Of a stretch of 64,000 nt of DNA, positions 34,701 to 43,749 are shown piece after piece. This stretch comes from Streptomyces sp. NBC_00083 (lineage in GTDB: Bacteria; Actinomycetota; Actinomycetes; Streptomycetales; Streptomycetaceae). The stretch covers positions 2,976,001-3,040,000 of the forward strand of contig NZ_JAPELY010000001.1 in NCBI RefSeq assembly GCF_026343295.1. Direction: 5' to 3'. The translations under genes and the position numbers were made by a program. Within the stretch, counting starts at the first letter, position 1. The number at the start of each line of letters is the position of its first letter. The notes under the pieces were generated by a model. It saw only the letters and a list, made by a program, of their open reading frames with translations. It did no database searches and had not been told where the DNA came from.

Positions 34701-34912
34701 TCGCCGCCGAGGCCGACGAGCTCTGGCCGCTCCTGGAGGCCGGCGCGCGCGTGTACGTGTGCGGCGACGGCCACCGCATGGCGCCGGGCGTGCGCGCCGC
34801 CTTCCACGAGATGTACGCGCGGCGCACCGGGGCCACGCCGGCCGAGGCGGAGGGCTGGCTGGCCCGGCTGACCGCCGAGGGCCGGTACGTGGAGGACGTC
34901 TACGCCGGCTGA
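31754..34912 (+). CDS. CYP102-type P450 / NADPH-P450 reductase fusion
   Basis: The protein has 1052 residues. The N-terminal P450 has the I-helix motif AGHETTSGTL, the E-x-x-R helix (SETLRLWP) and the heme loop FGTGERACIGRQF with C412 as the axial ligand. A flavodoxin-like FMN domain begins near residue 497 (LLLLHGTNYGTCREFAERLA), followed by the FAD/NADPH reductase part with RQYSVSSSP, GTGLAPFRGAV and YVCGDGHRM. This is the architecture of Bacillus P450 BM3, a soluble self-sufficient fatty-acid hydroxylase. The active-site residues for fatty-acid carboxylate binding were not checked, so the substrate is open. The divergent PAS-LuxR gene is the likely regulator. Confidence 0.95.
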   Translation: MTDTILIPAAARPADDAAVPLVDITAEGLTETPIQQTMELARDHGPLFRRRLGEHQHLFAGSLDLVTELADEDRFSKGISKTLDFVREFAGDGLFTAYNDEPNWSKAHDILMPAFALGSMRTYHPAMLRVARRVMESWDRHAALGTAVDFADDMTRMTLDTIGLAGFDFDFDSFGRSTPHPFVEAMVRCLEWSMRRLGRSPDADHREQDEEFARDSAYLASVVDEVIAARTESGDTSADDLLGLMLGAAHPADGTTLDAANIRNQVITFLIAGHETTSGTLSFALHHLLKDPTALRLVQREADALWGDATDPDPAFEDIGKLRFTRQVLSETLRLWPTAAAFTRQARADTVLGGRLALRAGDQVTVLTPMLHRDPVWGDNPELFDPARFTPEAEAARSPHAYKPFGTGERACIGRQFALHEATMLLALLAHRYRFVDSADYRLRIKETLTLKPDGFTLSLLPRTPADRALNRAALPGTGHPATPGTAEPSAGLPSRVRRGTGLLLLHGTNYGTCREFAERLAAEAAALGLTTEIAPLDAHAGALPRDRPVVIVAASYNGQPTDDAARFVRWAEDAEPGAADAVPYAVLGVGDRNWAATYQRVPTLIDERLAALGGERLLPRAEADASGELMGTVREFALALRVALLERYGDPDSGGATAEPVEAAYTVTEITGGPRQALAARHGLMEMTVTEARDLTAPGHPRPKRFLRLALPDGVGYRTADHLAVLPANPPAVATRAAAALGVDPDTVVTLHARGPAPAAFPVDRPLSVGELLTHYVELGGRPSAPQVALLAAHNPCPPERAALEQLPADDPRPLLELIEDHPALRGALDWPTILELLPPLRPRQYSVSSSPARDPRHADLMVALNPGGTGSAHLHSLRPGDTVLARVQPCREAFRIAPGAPEPVIMIAAGTGLAPFRGAVADRLTEPQVAPAFLYFGCDAPDSDFLHADELRAAEQAGALSLRPAFSAPADGAGRFVQHRIAAEADELWPLLEAGARVYVCGDGHRMAPGVRAAFHEMYARRTGATPAEAEGWLARLTAEGRYVEDVYAG

Positions 34913-35049
34913 GCCGCCGGTCACATTCCCCGGCCGGTCCCGCCGTCCGGGGGGCGGTCCCGCGCGGGGCGCACCAGAATCGTAGGGACCAGGGAGGTCC
35001 GCCGCACGGTGGGCCTCCCCGCCCCCTCGACATCGGGAGAGAGCACGCG

Positions 35050-36015
35050 ATGCCCACCAGCTCCGCAAGCACCGAGAAGAGCACCATGAAGGCCATGACG
35101 TACACCGGGTACGGGGACAACACCGTGCTCAGCCTCACCGAACAGCCCCTGCCCAAGGTGGGCCCCGGCGAGGTGCTCGTACGGGTGCGCTGCGCGGCCG
35201 TCAACCCCGTCGACTGGAAGATCATGTCCGGCGGCCTCGACGGCATGATGGACACCGTCTTCCCGGTCGTCCCCGGCTGGGACGTCGCCGGTGTCGTGGA
35301 GCGCGTCGGCATCGACACCCCGGAGTGGAAGGAGGGCGAGGAGGTCTACGCCTACGCCCGCAAGGACTACGTCCACGGCGGCACCTTCGCCGAGTTCGTG
35401 ACCGTCCCCGTGCGGGCCCTCGCCCACCGCCCGCAGTCCCTGAGCTGGGAGGAGTCCGCCGGTGTTCCGCTGGCGGGGCTCACCGCCCAGCAGACCCTCA
35501 CCCGGCTCGGCACCGGCAAGGGCGACACCGTCCTGGTGCACGGCGCCGCCGGCGGCGTCGGCACGTTCGGCGTACAGATCGCACGGGCTCTGGGTGCCCG
35601 GGTCATCGGCACGGCGTCCGAGCGCAACCACGACCGGCTGCGCGAACTCGGCGCCGAGCCCGTGACCTACGGAGACGGCGCCGCCGAGCGCATCCGGGCG
35701 CTGGCCCCCGACGGGGTCGACGTCGTCGTCGACTACGTGGGCGGGGTCCTCGACACCACCCGGGCCGTCCTGCGCGACGGCGGCCGCCACGCCTCGATCG
35801 CCGACCCGTCGGTCATGGAGGCCGGCGGCCAGTGGATGTGGGTGCGCCCCGACGGGCCCGGCCTCGACACGCTCGCCGGCCTCGCGGACGCGGGACAGCT
35901 CAAGGTCCCGGTCGCCGAGACGTTCCCCCTGGACCGCCTGGCGGATGCGTTCGAACTCAGCCAGACGGGTCACGCCCACGGCAAGATCGTGATCCGGGTC
36001 GGCGGCGAGGCGTAA
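35050..36015 (+). CDS. Zinc-independent MDR oxidoreductase (quinone-reductase-like)
   Basis: The protein has 321 residues from ATG 35050, with gggagag upstream. The GroES-like N-terminal half (PKVGPGEVLVRVRCAAVNPVDWKIM) lacks the cysteine cluster of structural zinc and the catalytic zinc ligands. The NADPH Rossmann half has VLVHGAAGGVGTFGVQIARALGA. This is the quinone oxidoreductase/enoyl-reductase branch of the MDR superfamily; substrates are often alpha,beta-unsaturated carbonyls. It follows the CYP102 gene by 137 bp; joint transcription is possible but not shown. Confidence 0.88.
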   Translation: MPTSSASTEKSTMKAMTYTGYGDNTVLSLTEQPLPKVGPGEVLVRVRCAAVNPVDWKIMSGGLDGMMDTVFPVVPGWDVAGVVERVGIDTPEWKEGEEVYAYARKDYVHGGTFAEFVTVPVRALAHRPQSLSWEESAGVPLAGLTAQQTLTRLGTGKGDTVLVHGAAGGVGTFGVQIARALGARVIGTASERNHDRLRELGAEPVTYGDGAAERIRALAPDGVDVVVDYVGGVLDTTRAVLRDGGRHASIADPSVMEAGGQWMWVRPDGPGLDTLAGLADAGQLKVPVAETFPLDRLADAFELSQTGHAHGKIVIRVGGEA

Positions 36016-36116
36016 CCTCCACCGCCCGGAGCCCGAACCGGTGACGTGTCGGTGAACGCGGAGGTAATTCCGGACGCGCGGCCACCCGGATGCGCGTTCG
36101 GCTCCCGCCCGGTGCC

Positions 36117-36122
36117 TAGCAT
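36117..36122 (+). promoter_or_regulatory. Candidate -10 of the efeOB operon
   Basis: TAGCAT lies 41 bases before the efeO start; I see no convincing -35. No clear Fur/DmdR-type iron box was recognised by eye. Confidence 0.35.
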
Positions 36123-36163
36123 GAGCGGCGTCGTCCTCCCACCGACACGAACGGAGCGCCGTG

Positions 36164-37435
36164 ATGAGCGACCCCGGCCCGGCGCCGGACCGGGACCCGG
36201 CCGCGCCCGACGAGCGGTCCGGCCCGCCGGCCCGCCGGCCGCGCCCGTCGGCCCGGCGCGCGGCCGCCCTGGTGGCCGCGGTGGCCGTCGTGGTGAGCGG
36301 GGGCGCCTGGGCCCTCGGCTCCTTCGGCGGCAATGGCCGCTCGGACGCGAAGGGCACGGCCGCCAAGGGCCCGACACCGGTCGAGGTGTCGCCCGCCTCC
36401 TGCGGCAAGGGGTGGAGCGGCGCGCCGGCGGGCCCCCAGGTCTTCGCCCTGAGCAACACCTCCACGACCGCCGCGGAGGTCGACCTCACCGACCCGTCGA
36501 CCGGCGCCGTCTACGGGGAGATCGAGGGCCTCGCGCCCGGCACCACCCGCGAGATGCGGGTCGTCCTCGGCGGCGGCTCCTACGCCTTCAAGTGCCTGCC
36601 GGACGACGCCGACGCCGTCACCGGACCCACCGTGAAGATCGCGGGGGCGCCCACCGGCGGTGGCCCCGCCGCGGTCCCGCTGACCCAGCACGACCTCATC
36701 CCGGTCGCCCTCGCCTACCAGCGCTGGATCACGACGAAGACCGCCGAACTCGCCGACCGCACCGATGAGTTGAAGCGCGCCGTGGACGACGGCGACCTCG
36801 ACGGGGCGCGTGCCGCCTGGCTTCCCGCACACCTCGTGTACGAACGGATGGGCGCCGCCTACGACGCGTTCGGCGACGCCGGCACCGCCATCGACGGCGC
36901 GGGCCCCGCCCCCGCCGACGCCGGGTCCGCCAAGGACTTCGCGGGCTTCCACCGCGTCGAGTACGGCCTGTGGCACGGCGAGTCGGCTGCGTCGTTGCGG
37001 GGCCCCGCCGACCGGCTCGCGCAGGCGGTCCACGCCCTGCGCGACAGCTGGCCGCAACAACGGCTCGACCCCGCGCAACTGGGCCTGCGCGCCCACGAGA
37101 TCATGGAGGTCACCGCGCAGTCGGAGCTGACCGGCCGCACCGACTACGGCAGCGGCACCAGCCTGGCGACCGCCCGTGCCAACCTCGACGGCACCCGCGA
37201 ACTGCTCACCCTGCTGCGCCCGTTGCTCACCACCCGCTACCCGGACCTGCCGCGCCTGGACAGCCGGCTCGACCGCACGCAGCGCACCCTGGACGGGTTC
37301 GGGAGCGACGGCACGTGGACACCGCTCGACCGCCTCGGCCACCAGGACAGGCAACGGCTCAACAGCGACATCGGGCAGACGCTGGAACTCCTCGCCCCCG
37401 TGGCGACGATCTGCGACGCGCGGAGGACGGCATGA
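36164..37435 (+). CDS. efeO: Iron uptake protein EfeO (cupredoxin + M75 peptidase domain)
   Basis: The protein has 423 residues, from ATG 36164 just after GTG 36161. A basic cytoplasmic start and a single hydrophobic helix ([20 protein letters not shown]) anchor it. A cupredoxin-like EfeO domain covers about 75-165 ([29 protein letters not shown]), followed by the M75 imelysin-like domain with H-x-x-E (AHLVYERMG) and [11 protein letters not shown]. EfeO binds ferrous/ferric iron on the outer face for EfeU. It overlaps efeB by four bases (ATGA). Confidence 0.92.
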   Translation: MSDPGPAPDRDPAAPDERSGPPARRPRPSARRAAALVAAVAVVVSGGAWALGSFGGNGRSDAKGTAAKGPTPVEVSPASCGKGWSGAPAGPQVFALSNTSTTAAEVDLTDPSTGAVYGEIEGLAPGTTREMRVVLGGGSYAFKCLPDDADAVTGPTVKIAGAPTGGGPAAVPLTQHDLIPVALAYQRWITTKTAELADRTDELKRAVDDGDLDGARAAWLPAHLVYERMGAAYDAFGDAGTAIDGAGPAPADAGSAKDFAGFHRVEYGLWHGESAASLRGPADRLAQAVHALRDSWPQQRLDPAQLGLRAHEIMEVTAQSELTGRTDYGSGTSLATARANLDGTRELLTLLRPLLTTRYPDLPRLDSRLDRTQRTLDGFGSDGTWTPLDRLGHQDRQRLNSDIGQTLELLAPVATICDARRTA

Positions 37436-38664
37436 GCGAGGTACGGCGGCGGGGCTTCCTGCGGGGCGCGGCCGCCGGAGTGGGAACCGCCGTCACGGGC
37501 GCCGCGCTGTCCGGTGCGATCCCCCGCCCGGCCCCCGCCGAAGCGACGGACAAGGCCGCCGCGCGCGTGGACTTCCACGGCACGCACCAGGCCGCCATCC
37601 TCCAACCACCGCAGCGGGCAACGGCGTTGGTGTCGTTCGACGTGACGGCGGCGGACCGGGGGGAGCTCGCCGAGCTGCTGCGTACGCTCACCGACCGGGC
37701 CCGCTTCCTGGCCACCGGAGGCACACCCGCCCCCGTCGGCATCACCGCGCCGCCCAGCGACTCGGGCGTGCTCGGACCCCAGGGGCCCACCGGCGGGGTG
37801 AGCGTCACCGCGGGCGTCGGAGCCTCCCTGTTCGACGACCGGTTCGGCCTGAAGAGCCGCAGACCGGCCCGGCTCACCGCGATGCCGGCCTTCCCCGACG
37901 ACGACCTCGACGCGGCCTGGTGCCACGGCGATCTGAGCCTCCAGCTGTGCGCCGACAGCCCGGACGTCGTGCTGCACGCCCTGCGCGACATCGCCCGCCA
38001 CACCCGCGGCGCGATGCAGGTGCGCTGGCGCACGGACGGCTTCACCAGTCCGCCGCGCCCGAGCGGAACGCCCCGTAACCACATGGGGTTCAAGGACGGC
38101 ACCGCCAACCCGGACACCGCCGACCGCGCCGCGATGGACCGGCTGGTGTGGGTGGACGCCAGGGGAGCGGAGCCCGCGTGGACGGCGGGCGGCAGCTATC
38201 AGGTGGTGCGCCTCATCCGGATGATGGTGGAGTTCTGGGACCGGGTCTCGATCACCGAACAGGAACGGATGTTCGGGCGCAGCCGCGACACCGGCGCACC
38301 GCTCGACGGCTCCGCCGAGTTCGACGCGCCGAAGTTCGCGGAGGACCCCAAGGGGGACGTCATCCCGCTCGACAGCCACATCCGGCTCGCCAATCCGCGC
38401 TCCGGCCGGCAGAGCGAGAACCAGCGGTTCCTGCGGCGCGGCTACAACTACGACCACGGGACGGACAGCAACGGGGACCTCGACATGGGGCTGATCTTCT
38501 GCTGCTACCAGCAGGACCTGGCCCGGCAGTTCGAGACCGTCCAGAAGCGGCTCGCGGGTGAGCCGCTGGTGGACTACATCAAGCCGTTCGGCGGCGGCTA
38601 CTTCTTCGCGCTGCCGGGGGTGCGGGACCGCGCCGACTGGTTCGGCCGGGCGCTGCTCGGCTGA
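37432..38664 (+). CDS. efeB: Deferrochelatase/DyP-type peroxidase EfeB
   Basis: The protein has 410 residues from ATG 37432, coupled to efeO. The N terminus is a twin-arginine signal ([13 protein letters not shown] then hydrophobic, ending PAEA). The DyP motif G-x-x-D-G is GFKDGTANP; the heme-proximal region [25 protein letters not shown] is also typical. EfeB removes or oxidises iron from heme and works with EfeU/EfeO. The usual efeU permease gene is absent on both sides: a phosphoesterase gene follows. Confidence 0.93.
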   Translation: MSEVRRRGFLRGAAAGVGTAVTGAALSGAIPRPAPAEATDKAAARVDFHGTHQAAILQPPQRATALVSFDVTAADRGELAELLRTLTDRARFLATGGTPAPVGITAPPSDSGVLGPQGPTGGVSVTAGVGASLFDDRFGLKSRRPARLTAMPAFPDDDLDAAWCHGDLSLQLCADSPDVVLHALRDIARHTRGAMQVRWRTDGFTSPPRPSGTPRNHMGFKDGTANPDTADRAAMDRLVWVDARGAEPAWTAGGSYQVVRLIRMMVEFWDRVSITEQERMFGRSRDTGAPLDGSAEFDAPKFAEDPKGDVIPLDSHIRLANPRSGRQSENQRFLRRGYNYDHGTDSNGDLDMGLIFCCYQQDLARQFETVQKRLAGEPLVDYIKPFGGGYFFALPGVRDRADWFGRALLG

Positions 38665-38848
38665 GATCCGGCCGCTCCGGCGCACCGCCAACGGAGGGTC
38701 AAGTTTTGGCCTGGTCTTCCTGGGGGGCTGTTCACCCGGAGGACACGGTGGGGCAAGCGCGGTGTAGTGGTGCGCGCGAAGCATCGTGTTCTGTCAACGA
38801 CATCACGACGGCGGCCGCACGCCGGCCGGCAGTGGAGGCACGGGGAGC

Positions 38849-40741
38849 ATGGGAACCAAAGGCAGCGCGGTGGGCAGCGGGCGCAGGGCAAGACGCTGGG
38901 GAGCCTTCGCCGGAGCGGCGGCGCTCGGCCTGCTGAGCGGCACGGGCCCGGCCGTCGCGGACGCGGCGGGCCATCCCGGGCAGACGGCCACACCCGTCAA
39001 GCACCTGGTGGTGATCTTCCAGGAGAACGTGTCCTTCGACCACTACTTCGGCGCCTACCCGGTGGCCGCCAACACCGACGGCACGCCGTTCACGGCGGAC
39101 AAGCACACGCCGAAGGACATCAACACCCTGCGCAACGCCGGGCTCCTGACGGAGAACCCCAACCAGTACCTGCCCAAGCGGCTCACCCCCGAACAGGCCC
39201 TGACCTGCGACCAGAACCACAGCTACGGGCCCGAGCAGTACGCCGCCAACGGCGGCAGGGCCGACCAGTACGTGCAGAACACCGACTCCGGCAAGTGCTC
39301 CGGCAACCTGTTCGGCGAGCCCGGCCTGGTCATGGACTACTACGACGGCAACACCGTCACCGCGATGTGGAACTACGCCCAGCACTACTCGCTCGGCGAC
39401 AACTCCTTCAGCACCACCTACGGCCCCTCCACACCGGGTGCGGTCAACCTCGTCTCCGCGCAGACCCACGGGATCATCTCCGTCGACCCCGCCTCGGGCA
39501 CCGAGCACCCCCGGCAGACCAGGACGCCCGATCCGTACGCGGTCACCTCACCCGACGCCCACGGGGTCGGCACCCTCACCAACGACCCGGACCCGGCCTA
39601 CGACGACTGCTCCGGCAAGGACCACACCAGCAAGGACGCCCTCGGCGCCATGCAGGGCCGCAACATCGGCGACCTGCTCAACCGGCGCAAGGTCTCCTGG
39701 GGCTGGTTCCAGGGCGGCTTCAGGCCCAGCACCCCCTGGAACGGCGAGCAGGGCACGTACGCGAAGTGCTCGGGCACCACCCACACCAACGTGGGCGGCG
39801 CGGCGGCGGTGGACTACAGCCCCCACCACGCCCCCTTCCAGTACTACGCGTCGACCGCCAACCCGCACCACCTGCCGCCGCGGAACGTCGCGGAGATCGG
39901 CCACAGCGGGCAGGCCAACCACAACTACGACCTCACCGACTTCGACGCCGCGCTCACGGCGGGCAGCCTGCCCTCGGTGAGCTTCCTGAAGGCGGCCCAG
40001 TTCCAGGACGGCCACGCCTCGTACTCCGACCCCATCGACGAGCAGCACTTCGTCGTCGACCAGATCAACAGGATCCAGCAGTCGCCGCAGTGGAAGGACA
40101 CCGCGGTCGTCATCGCCTACGACGACTCCGACGGCTGGTACGACCACGCGTACGCCAAGCCGCAGAACGGCTCGAAGGACACGAAGCCCGGCTCCAGCGG
40201 CAAGGCCGCGGACAGTCCGGCCTGCCAGGCGGGCCCCGCCGCGGCCGGCGGCTACTCCGACCGGTGCGGCCCCGGCACCCGCCAGCCGCTCCTCGTCATC
40301 TCGCCCTACAGCAAGGTCAACTCGGTCGACCACACCCGGACCGAGCAGGCCTCCATCACCCGCTTCATCGAGGACAACTGGGGCACCGGACGGCTCGGCG
40401 ACGCCTCGTTCGACGCCCGCGCCAACCCGCTGACCGCGGCCTTCGACTTCAAGCACCCCAACGGCAAGCAGGTCCTGCTCAACGCGGACGGCTCGGTGAA
40501 GTCCGTCAAGGCCATCCCCGAGCACCCCGCGCCGCCCGCGGGCGGCTCCGGCCCGGCCGCCACCACCGGCGGCTCCGGCAACCACCCGACGACCCAGAAC
40601 GCCGGTGAATCCCTCGCCGAGTCCGGCTCGTCCGCGGCCCTCCTGCCGGCCGGCATCACCGCCGCGGCGCTCGCGATGGGCGGCGCGGGCATCGCCCTCA
40701 CCGTGCACCGCCGCAGGAACCGCACCACCACCATCCGGTAA
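38849..40741 (+). CDS. Secreted phosphoesterase (PF04185) with sortase-like tail
   Basis: The protein has 630 residues from ATG 38849. A signal peptide covers about 1-40. The phosphoesterase domain has HLVVIFQENVSFDHYFGAYP (metal Glu-Asn and Phe-Asp-His), then YGPSTPGAVNLVS, DDSDGWYDH and SPYSKVNSVDHTRTEQASI. This family includes bacterial phospholipase C and acid phosphatases. The C terminus reads LAESGSSAALLPAG, then a hydrophobic helix, then RRRNR: the layout of a cell-wall sorting signal in which the class E sortase motif LAXTG appears as LAESG. The hairpin at 40761-40795 ends it. Confidence 0.85.
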   Translation: MGTKGSAVGSGRRARRWGAFAGAAALGLLSGTGPAVADAAGHPGQTATPVKHLVVIFQENVSFDHYFGAYPVAANTDGTPFTADKHTPKDINTLRNAGLLTENPNQYLPKRLTPEQALTCDQNHSYGPEQYAANGGRADQYVQNTDSGKCSGNLFGEPGLVMDYYDGNTVTAMWNYAQHYSLGDNSFSTTYGPSTPGAVNLVSAQTHGIISVDPASGTEHPRQTRTPDPYAVTSPDAHGVGTLTNDPDPAYDDCSGKDHTSKDALGAMQGRNIGDLLNRRKVSWGWFQGGFRPSTPWNGEQGTYAKCSGTTHTNVGGAAAVDYSPHHAPFQYYASTANPHHLPPRNVAEIGHSGQANHNYDLTDFDAALTAGSLPSVSFLKAAQFQDGHASYSDPIDEQHFVVDQINRIQQSPQWKDTAVVIAYDDSDGWYDHAYAKPQNGSKDTKPGSSGKAADSPACQAGPAAAGGYSDRCGPGTRQPLLVISPYSKVNSVDHTRTEQASITRFIEDNWGTGRLGDASFDARANPLTAAFDFKHPNGKQVLLNADGSVKSVKAIPEHPAPPAGGSGPAATTGGSGNHPTTQNAGESLAESGSSAALLPAGITAAALAMGGAGIALTVHRRRNRTTTIR

Positions 40742-40760
40742 CACCCGTAACGCCGCTGGA

Positions 40761-40795
40761 CACAGGGCCGCCGACCGCGCGTCGGCGGCCCTGTG
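40761..40795 (+). terminator. Strong terminator hairpin
   Basis: Fourteen-base perfect arms (cacagggccgccga with tcggcggccctgtg) around a seven-base loop, 20 bp after the phosphoesterase stop. Confidence 0.85.
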
Positions 40796-40911
40796 CGCAG
40801 GTCACGAGAAAGCCACCTCCGCGACACGCCGCCGTGGGAGTCGGGCCGCCCCAACGCGGGCAAGCAACAGAGAGGAAGAGGTGGTTCCGGCCCGCTCGCG
40901 GAAGGCGTCTG

Positions 40912-41826
40912 ATGGGGATCTACGGGCAGGACTGGGCTTCGTACCAGTCATCGACACCGAATACGAGCGGCCTGTCCTTCGCCTTCGTCAAGGTCACCGA
41001 AGGACTCTCGTACATCAATCCGCGCTGGGCCGCCCAGCGCGACCACGCCAAGGCCGACGGGCTGGTGTGGGGCGGCTACCACTACCCCAACATGGGCAAC
41101 AGCCCCCAGGCCGAGGCCGACTACTTCATCGCCCAGGTCGACTGGCAGCCGGGCGACGTCGTCATCCTCGACTGGGAGGGATACGACCCGGCCAACTCGG
41201 GCGTACCCAAATCCACCCAACGCGCCTACAAGGACGTCTGGTTGCGGCACACCAAGAGCCGCCTGCCGCACAACCCCGTCGGGATGTACGCCAACCTCGA
41301 CTACTGGCGCAACGTCGACCAGGACGGCTACTACGCCGACTTCCTGTGGATCGCCACCGCCGGCCGCGCCGCCGGTGACCCCGGCATCCAGGCGCCCTGG
41401 ATGTTCCACCAGTACGGCGAGTCCGGCGACCTCGACCGCGACTACTGCCCCCTGGCCGGCACGGCCGAACTGCGCGACTGGACACTCTCGTTCCAGCCCT
41501 CACCGCCCGAGGAGACCGACATGCCCCAATGGATCACCGGCCACGTCGACCCGGGCGGCCAGCCCACCGTCGTGCTGCTGCCGCACGGCACCGCGTGGAA
41601 CGCCTACAACCGCAGGCTGCACCTCGGCATGGACCAGATCACCGACGCCCCGGCGACCGGCTCGGTCCGCGTCGCCATCCACGACGGACACATGTGGCGC
41701 GACATCGAGGACGTCCAGCTCGCGTCCGCGATCGGCTCCGTCGACGTGAACCTCACCCGCAACGACGTGAAGCTGAGCCTGCGGACCGACACGGCGGGTG
41801 TCAGCTTCGCCGTCGAAACCTGGTAG
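40912..41826 (+). CDS. GH25-type muramidase (lysozyme) protein
   Basis: The protein has 304 residues from ATG 40912, GAAGG six bases upstream. The GH25 fold is indicated by MGIYGQDWASYQ (first catalytic region), FAFVKVTEGLSYINP, GGYHYPNMGNSPQAEADYF, VVILDWEGYD (the D-x-E pair) and FLWIATAGRA with WMFHQYGESG. It should cleave MurNAc-GlcNAc bonds. There is no signal peptide, as in phage endolysins, and a C-terminal module of about 90 residues (QWITGHVDPGGQPTVVLLPH) resembles no domain I know. No phage genes are nearby. Confidence 0.8.
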   Translation: MGIYGQDWASYQSSTPNTSGLSFAFVKVTEGLSYINPRWAAQRDHAKADGLVWGGYHYPNMGNSPQAEADYFIAQVDWQPGDVVILDWEGYDPANSGVPKSTQRAYKDVWLRHTKSRLPHNPVGMYANLDYWRNVDQDGYYADFLWIATAGRAAGDPGIQAPWMFHQYGESGDLDRDYCPLAGTAELRDWTLSFQPSPPEETDMPQWITGHVDPGGQPTVVLLPHGTAWNAYNRRLHLGMDQITDAPATGSVRVAIHDGHMWRDIEDVQLASAIGSVDVNLTRNDVKLSLRTDTAGVSFAVETW

Positions 41827-41846
41827 GACTCGGCCGCCCTCCTCGC

Positions 41847-41901
41847 GGACACCTGACGCGGGGCATGACACGCTGAGCACTCAGGTGTCCTGGAGTCATG
41901 C
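41847..41901 (+). promoter_or_regulatory. Interleaved inverted repeats before the permease RBS
   Basis: ggacacctga (41847-41856) pairs with tcaggtgtcc (41881-41890), and gcatgac (41863-41869) pairs with gtcatgc (41895-41901). The arms interleave as a-b-a'-b', so the two stems are either mutually exclusive or form a pseudoknot. The ribosome-binding site aaggagg begins at 41902. Confidence 0.6.
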
Positions 41902-41917
41902 AAGGAGGCGGGTGCGC

Positions 41918-43534
41918 GTGCGGCCGACGCAGCCGGGGGAGGAGACCCCCGTGGAGCTGACGGTCCTGGGCGAGGAGCGCAGGCTGCGCAAGGAGCTCGG
42001 GTTCTGGAGCCTGACCGCGATCGGGTTCTCCAACATCCTCGGCTCCGGCTGGCTGTTCGCCGCCATGTTCGCCGCGCAGACCGCGGGCCCCGCCGTACTG
42101 CTCTCCTGGATCGGCGCCGGGGTGCTGTGCGCCCTGGTGGCCCTCGTCATGGTGGAGCTCGGAGCGACCCGCCCGGAAGGCGGCGGCACCGTGCGGTGGC
42201 CGCTGTACGCCAGCGGGCGCCTGGTGGGCACCGTCATCGGCTGGTCCGTGCTGCTCTCCGTCGGCGGCACCGCGGCCGAGATCAGCGCGATCATGCAGTA
42301 CGCCGCGCACTACCTGCCCGGACTCTACGACAACGGCCGGCTCACCGGCTCCGGACTGGCCGTCGCCACCGGCCTGAGCGTGCTCCTGACCGCGCTCAAC
42401 TGGTTCGCGGTGCGCGCCTTCGCGCGCCTCAACAACCTGGTGTCGCTGTTCAAGGTCCTCATCCCGGTCCTCACCGTCGTCGCCCTGTTCCTCTCCGGCA
42501 CCCACTCCGGCCGCCTCACCGACCACGGCGGCTTCGCCCCGTACGGTTACGCCGCCTGTCTGACCGCGCTCGCCGGCGGCGGAATCGTCTACTCCGTCAA
42601 TGGGTTCCAGGCGCCCCTCGACTTCTCCGGCGAGGCCCGCAACCCGCGCCGCACCGTGCCGCTCGCCGTCCTGACCGGCATCGGCCTCGCGGTCCTGGTC
42701 TACCTCGGCCTCCAACTCGCCTTCCTCTTCACCGTCCCCGACTCCCTGCTCGGCCACGGCTGGCACGGCGTCAACTTCGACTCGCCCTTCGGCCAGCTCG
42801 CCCTCGTGCTCAACCTGCACTGGCTCGCCACCCTGCTGTACGCGGACGCGGTGGTCTCACCCGGCGGCTCGGCCTACGTCGGCGTCGCCATCGACGCCAG
42901 GCACACCTACGCCCTGGCCAAGAACGGCCTGTTGCCGCGCTTCTTCATGCGGATCGACCCCCGCTCCGGCACGGCACGCCGCGCGCTCCTGCTCAACCTC
43001 GTCGTGATCGTCCTGTTCATGCTGCCGTTCGGCGGCTGGCAGGACATCGTCAGCGTGATGGGCGACATGTACCTGCTCGTGTACGCCGCCTCGGCGGTGG
43101 CCGTCGCCGCGTTCCGCGCCCACGCCAAGGAGCGCGGGCTTCCGCCGGCGGACGGGCAGGTGCCCGGGGTGCACTGGATCGCGCCCGTCAGCTTCGTCGT
43201 GGCCAGCGAGTTCATCTACTGGTCGGGCTGGCACCACCTGCGGCTCGCCCTGCCCCTCGTCCTCGCCGGCGTCCCGCTCTACCTGATGCTGCGCCGCGAC
43301 GCCGACGGCCGCCCGCCGCGCGAGGAGCTGCGCAACGGCGCCTGGCTCGTCTTCCATCTGGCCGCCCTCACCCTGCTGTCCTGGCTCGGCACCTTCGGCG
43401 GCTCGGGAGACCTGCCGACGCCGTACGACTCCGTGGCGGTGGGCGTCGTCGCGCTCGCCGTGTTCGCCTGGGCGGTCCGCTCGGGCCGGACCCATCTGCG
43501 CACGGCCCCGGTCACATCCCTGGCCACCGAGTGA
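41918..43534 (+). CDS. APC-family amino acid permease
   Basis: The protein has 538 residues. I chose GTG 41918 because AAGGAGG (41902-41908) sits nine bases upstream; GTG 41912 would be only three. The start LGFWSLTAIGFSNILGSGWLF is the typical helix 1 of APC transporters with the unwound G-S-G, and GATRPEGGGTVRWPLYASG marks helix 3. About 12-14 helices are predicted by eye. It should carry amino acids or related cations with protons. Substrate cannot be told. The leader contains interleaved inverted repeats. Confidence 0.9.
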   Translation: MRPTQPGEETPVELTVLGEERRLRKELGFWSLTAIGFSNILGSGWLFAAMFAAQTAGPAVLLSWIGAGVLCALVALVMVELGATRPEGGGTVRWPLYASGRLVGTVIGWSVLLSVGGTAAEISAIMQYAAHYLPGLYDNGRLTGSGLAVATGLSVLLTALNWFAVRAFARLNNLVSLFKVLIPVLTVVALFLSGTHSGRLTDHGGFAPYGYAACLTALAGGGIVYSVNGFQAPLDFSGEARNPRRTVPLAVLTGIGLAVLVYLGLQLAFLFTVPDSLLGHGWHGVNFDSPFGQLALVLNLHWLATLLYADAVVSPGGSAYVGVAIDARHTYALAKNGLLPRFFMRIDPRSGTARRALLLNLVVIVLFMLPFGGWQDIVSVMGDMYLLVYAASAVAVAAFRAHAKERGLPPADGQVPGVHWIAPVSFVVASEFIYWSGWHHLRLALPLVLAGVPLYLMLRRDADGRPPREELRNGAWLVFHLAALTLLSWLGTFGGSGDLPTPYDSVAVGVVALAVFAWAVRSGRTHLRTAPVTSLATE

Positions 43535-43749
43535 ACCGGGCCGCCCGTCGCACCAACTGCCCCGTGGACCAGCGGAGTTGAAGCCACCGGTTGCACGGGA
43601 CGCGCCCTAAACCCCCGCAACTGCCCCACCCGGGACCATCCATGGGACCGATGTGGGGGAACACCCGTCGCAACGCGTCCCTGAGGTGTTACCTTCCGTG
43701 TCAATCGATGCGGGAGGTGCGCGTCGGTTCCGGGGGGCGGTGAGCGCGG

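Noticed and set aside
31754..34912. Two separate genes, P450 and reductase
   Set aside because: The frame runs unbroken through heme, FMN and FAD/NADPH domains in the CYP102 order.
30911..35068. A 1385-codon open frame on the minus strand opposite the P450 fusion
   Set aside because: Only its last 241 codons (the regulator) show domain content; the rest is the Arg/Gly/Asp-rich mirror of the CYP102 gene, as expected in very GC-rich DNA.
40912..41826. Prophage remnant marked by a GH25 endolysin-like gene
   Set aside because: No holin, integrase, tail or capsid gene is near; cellular GH25 proteins without signal peptides also occur in Streptomyces.
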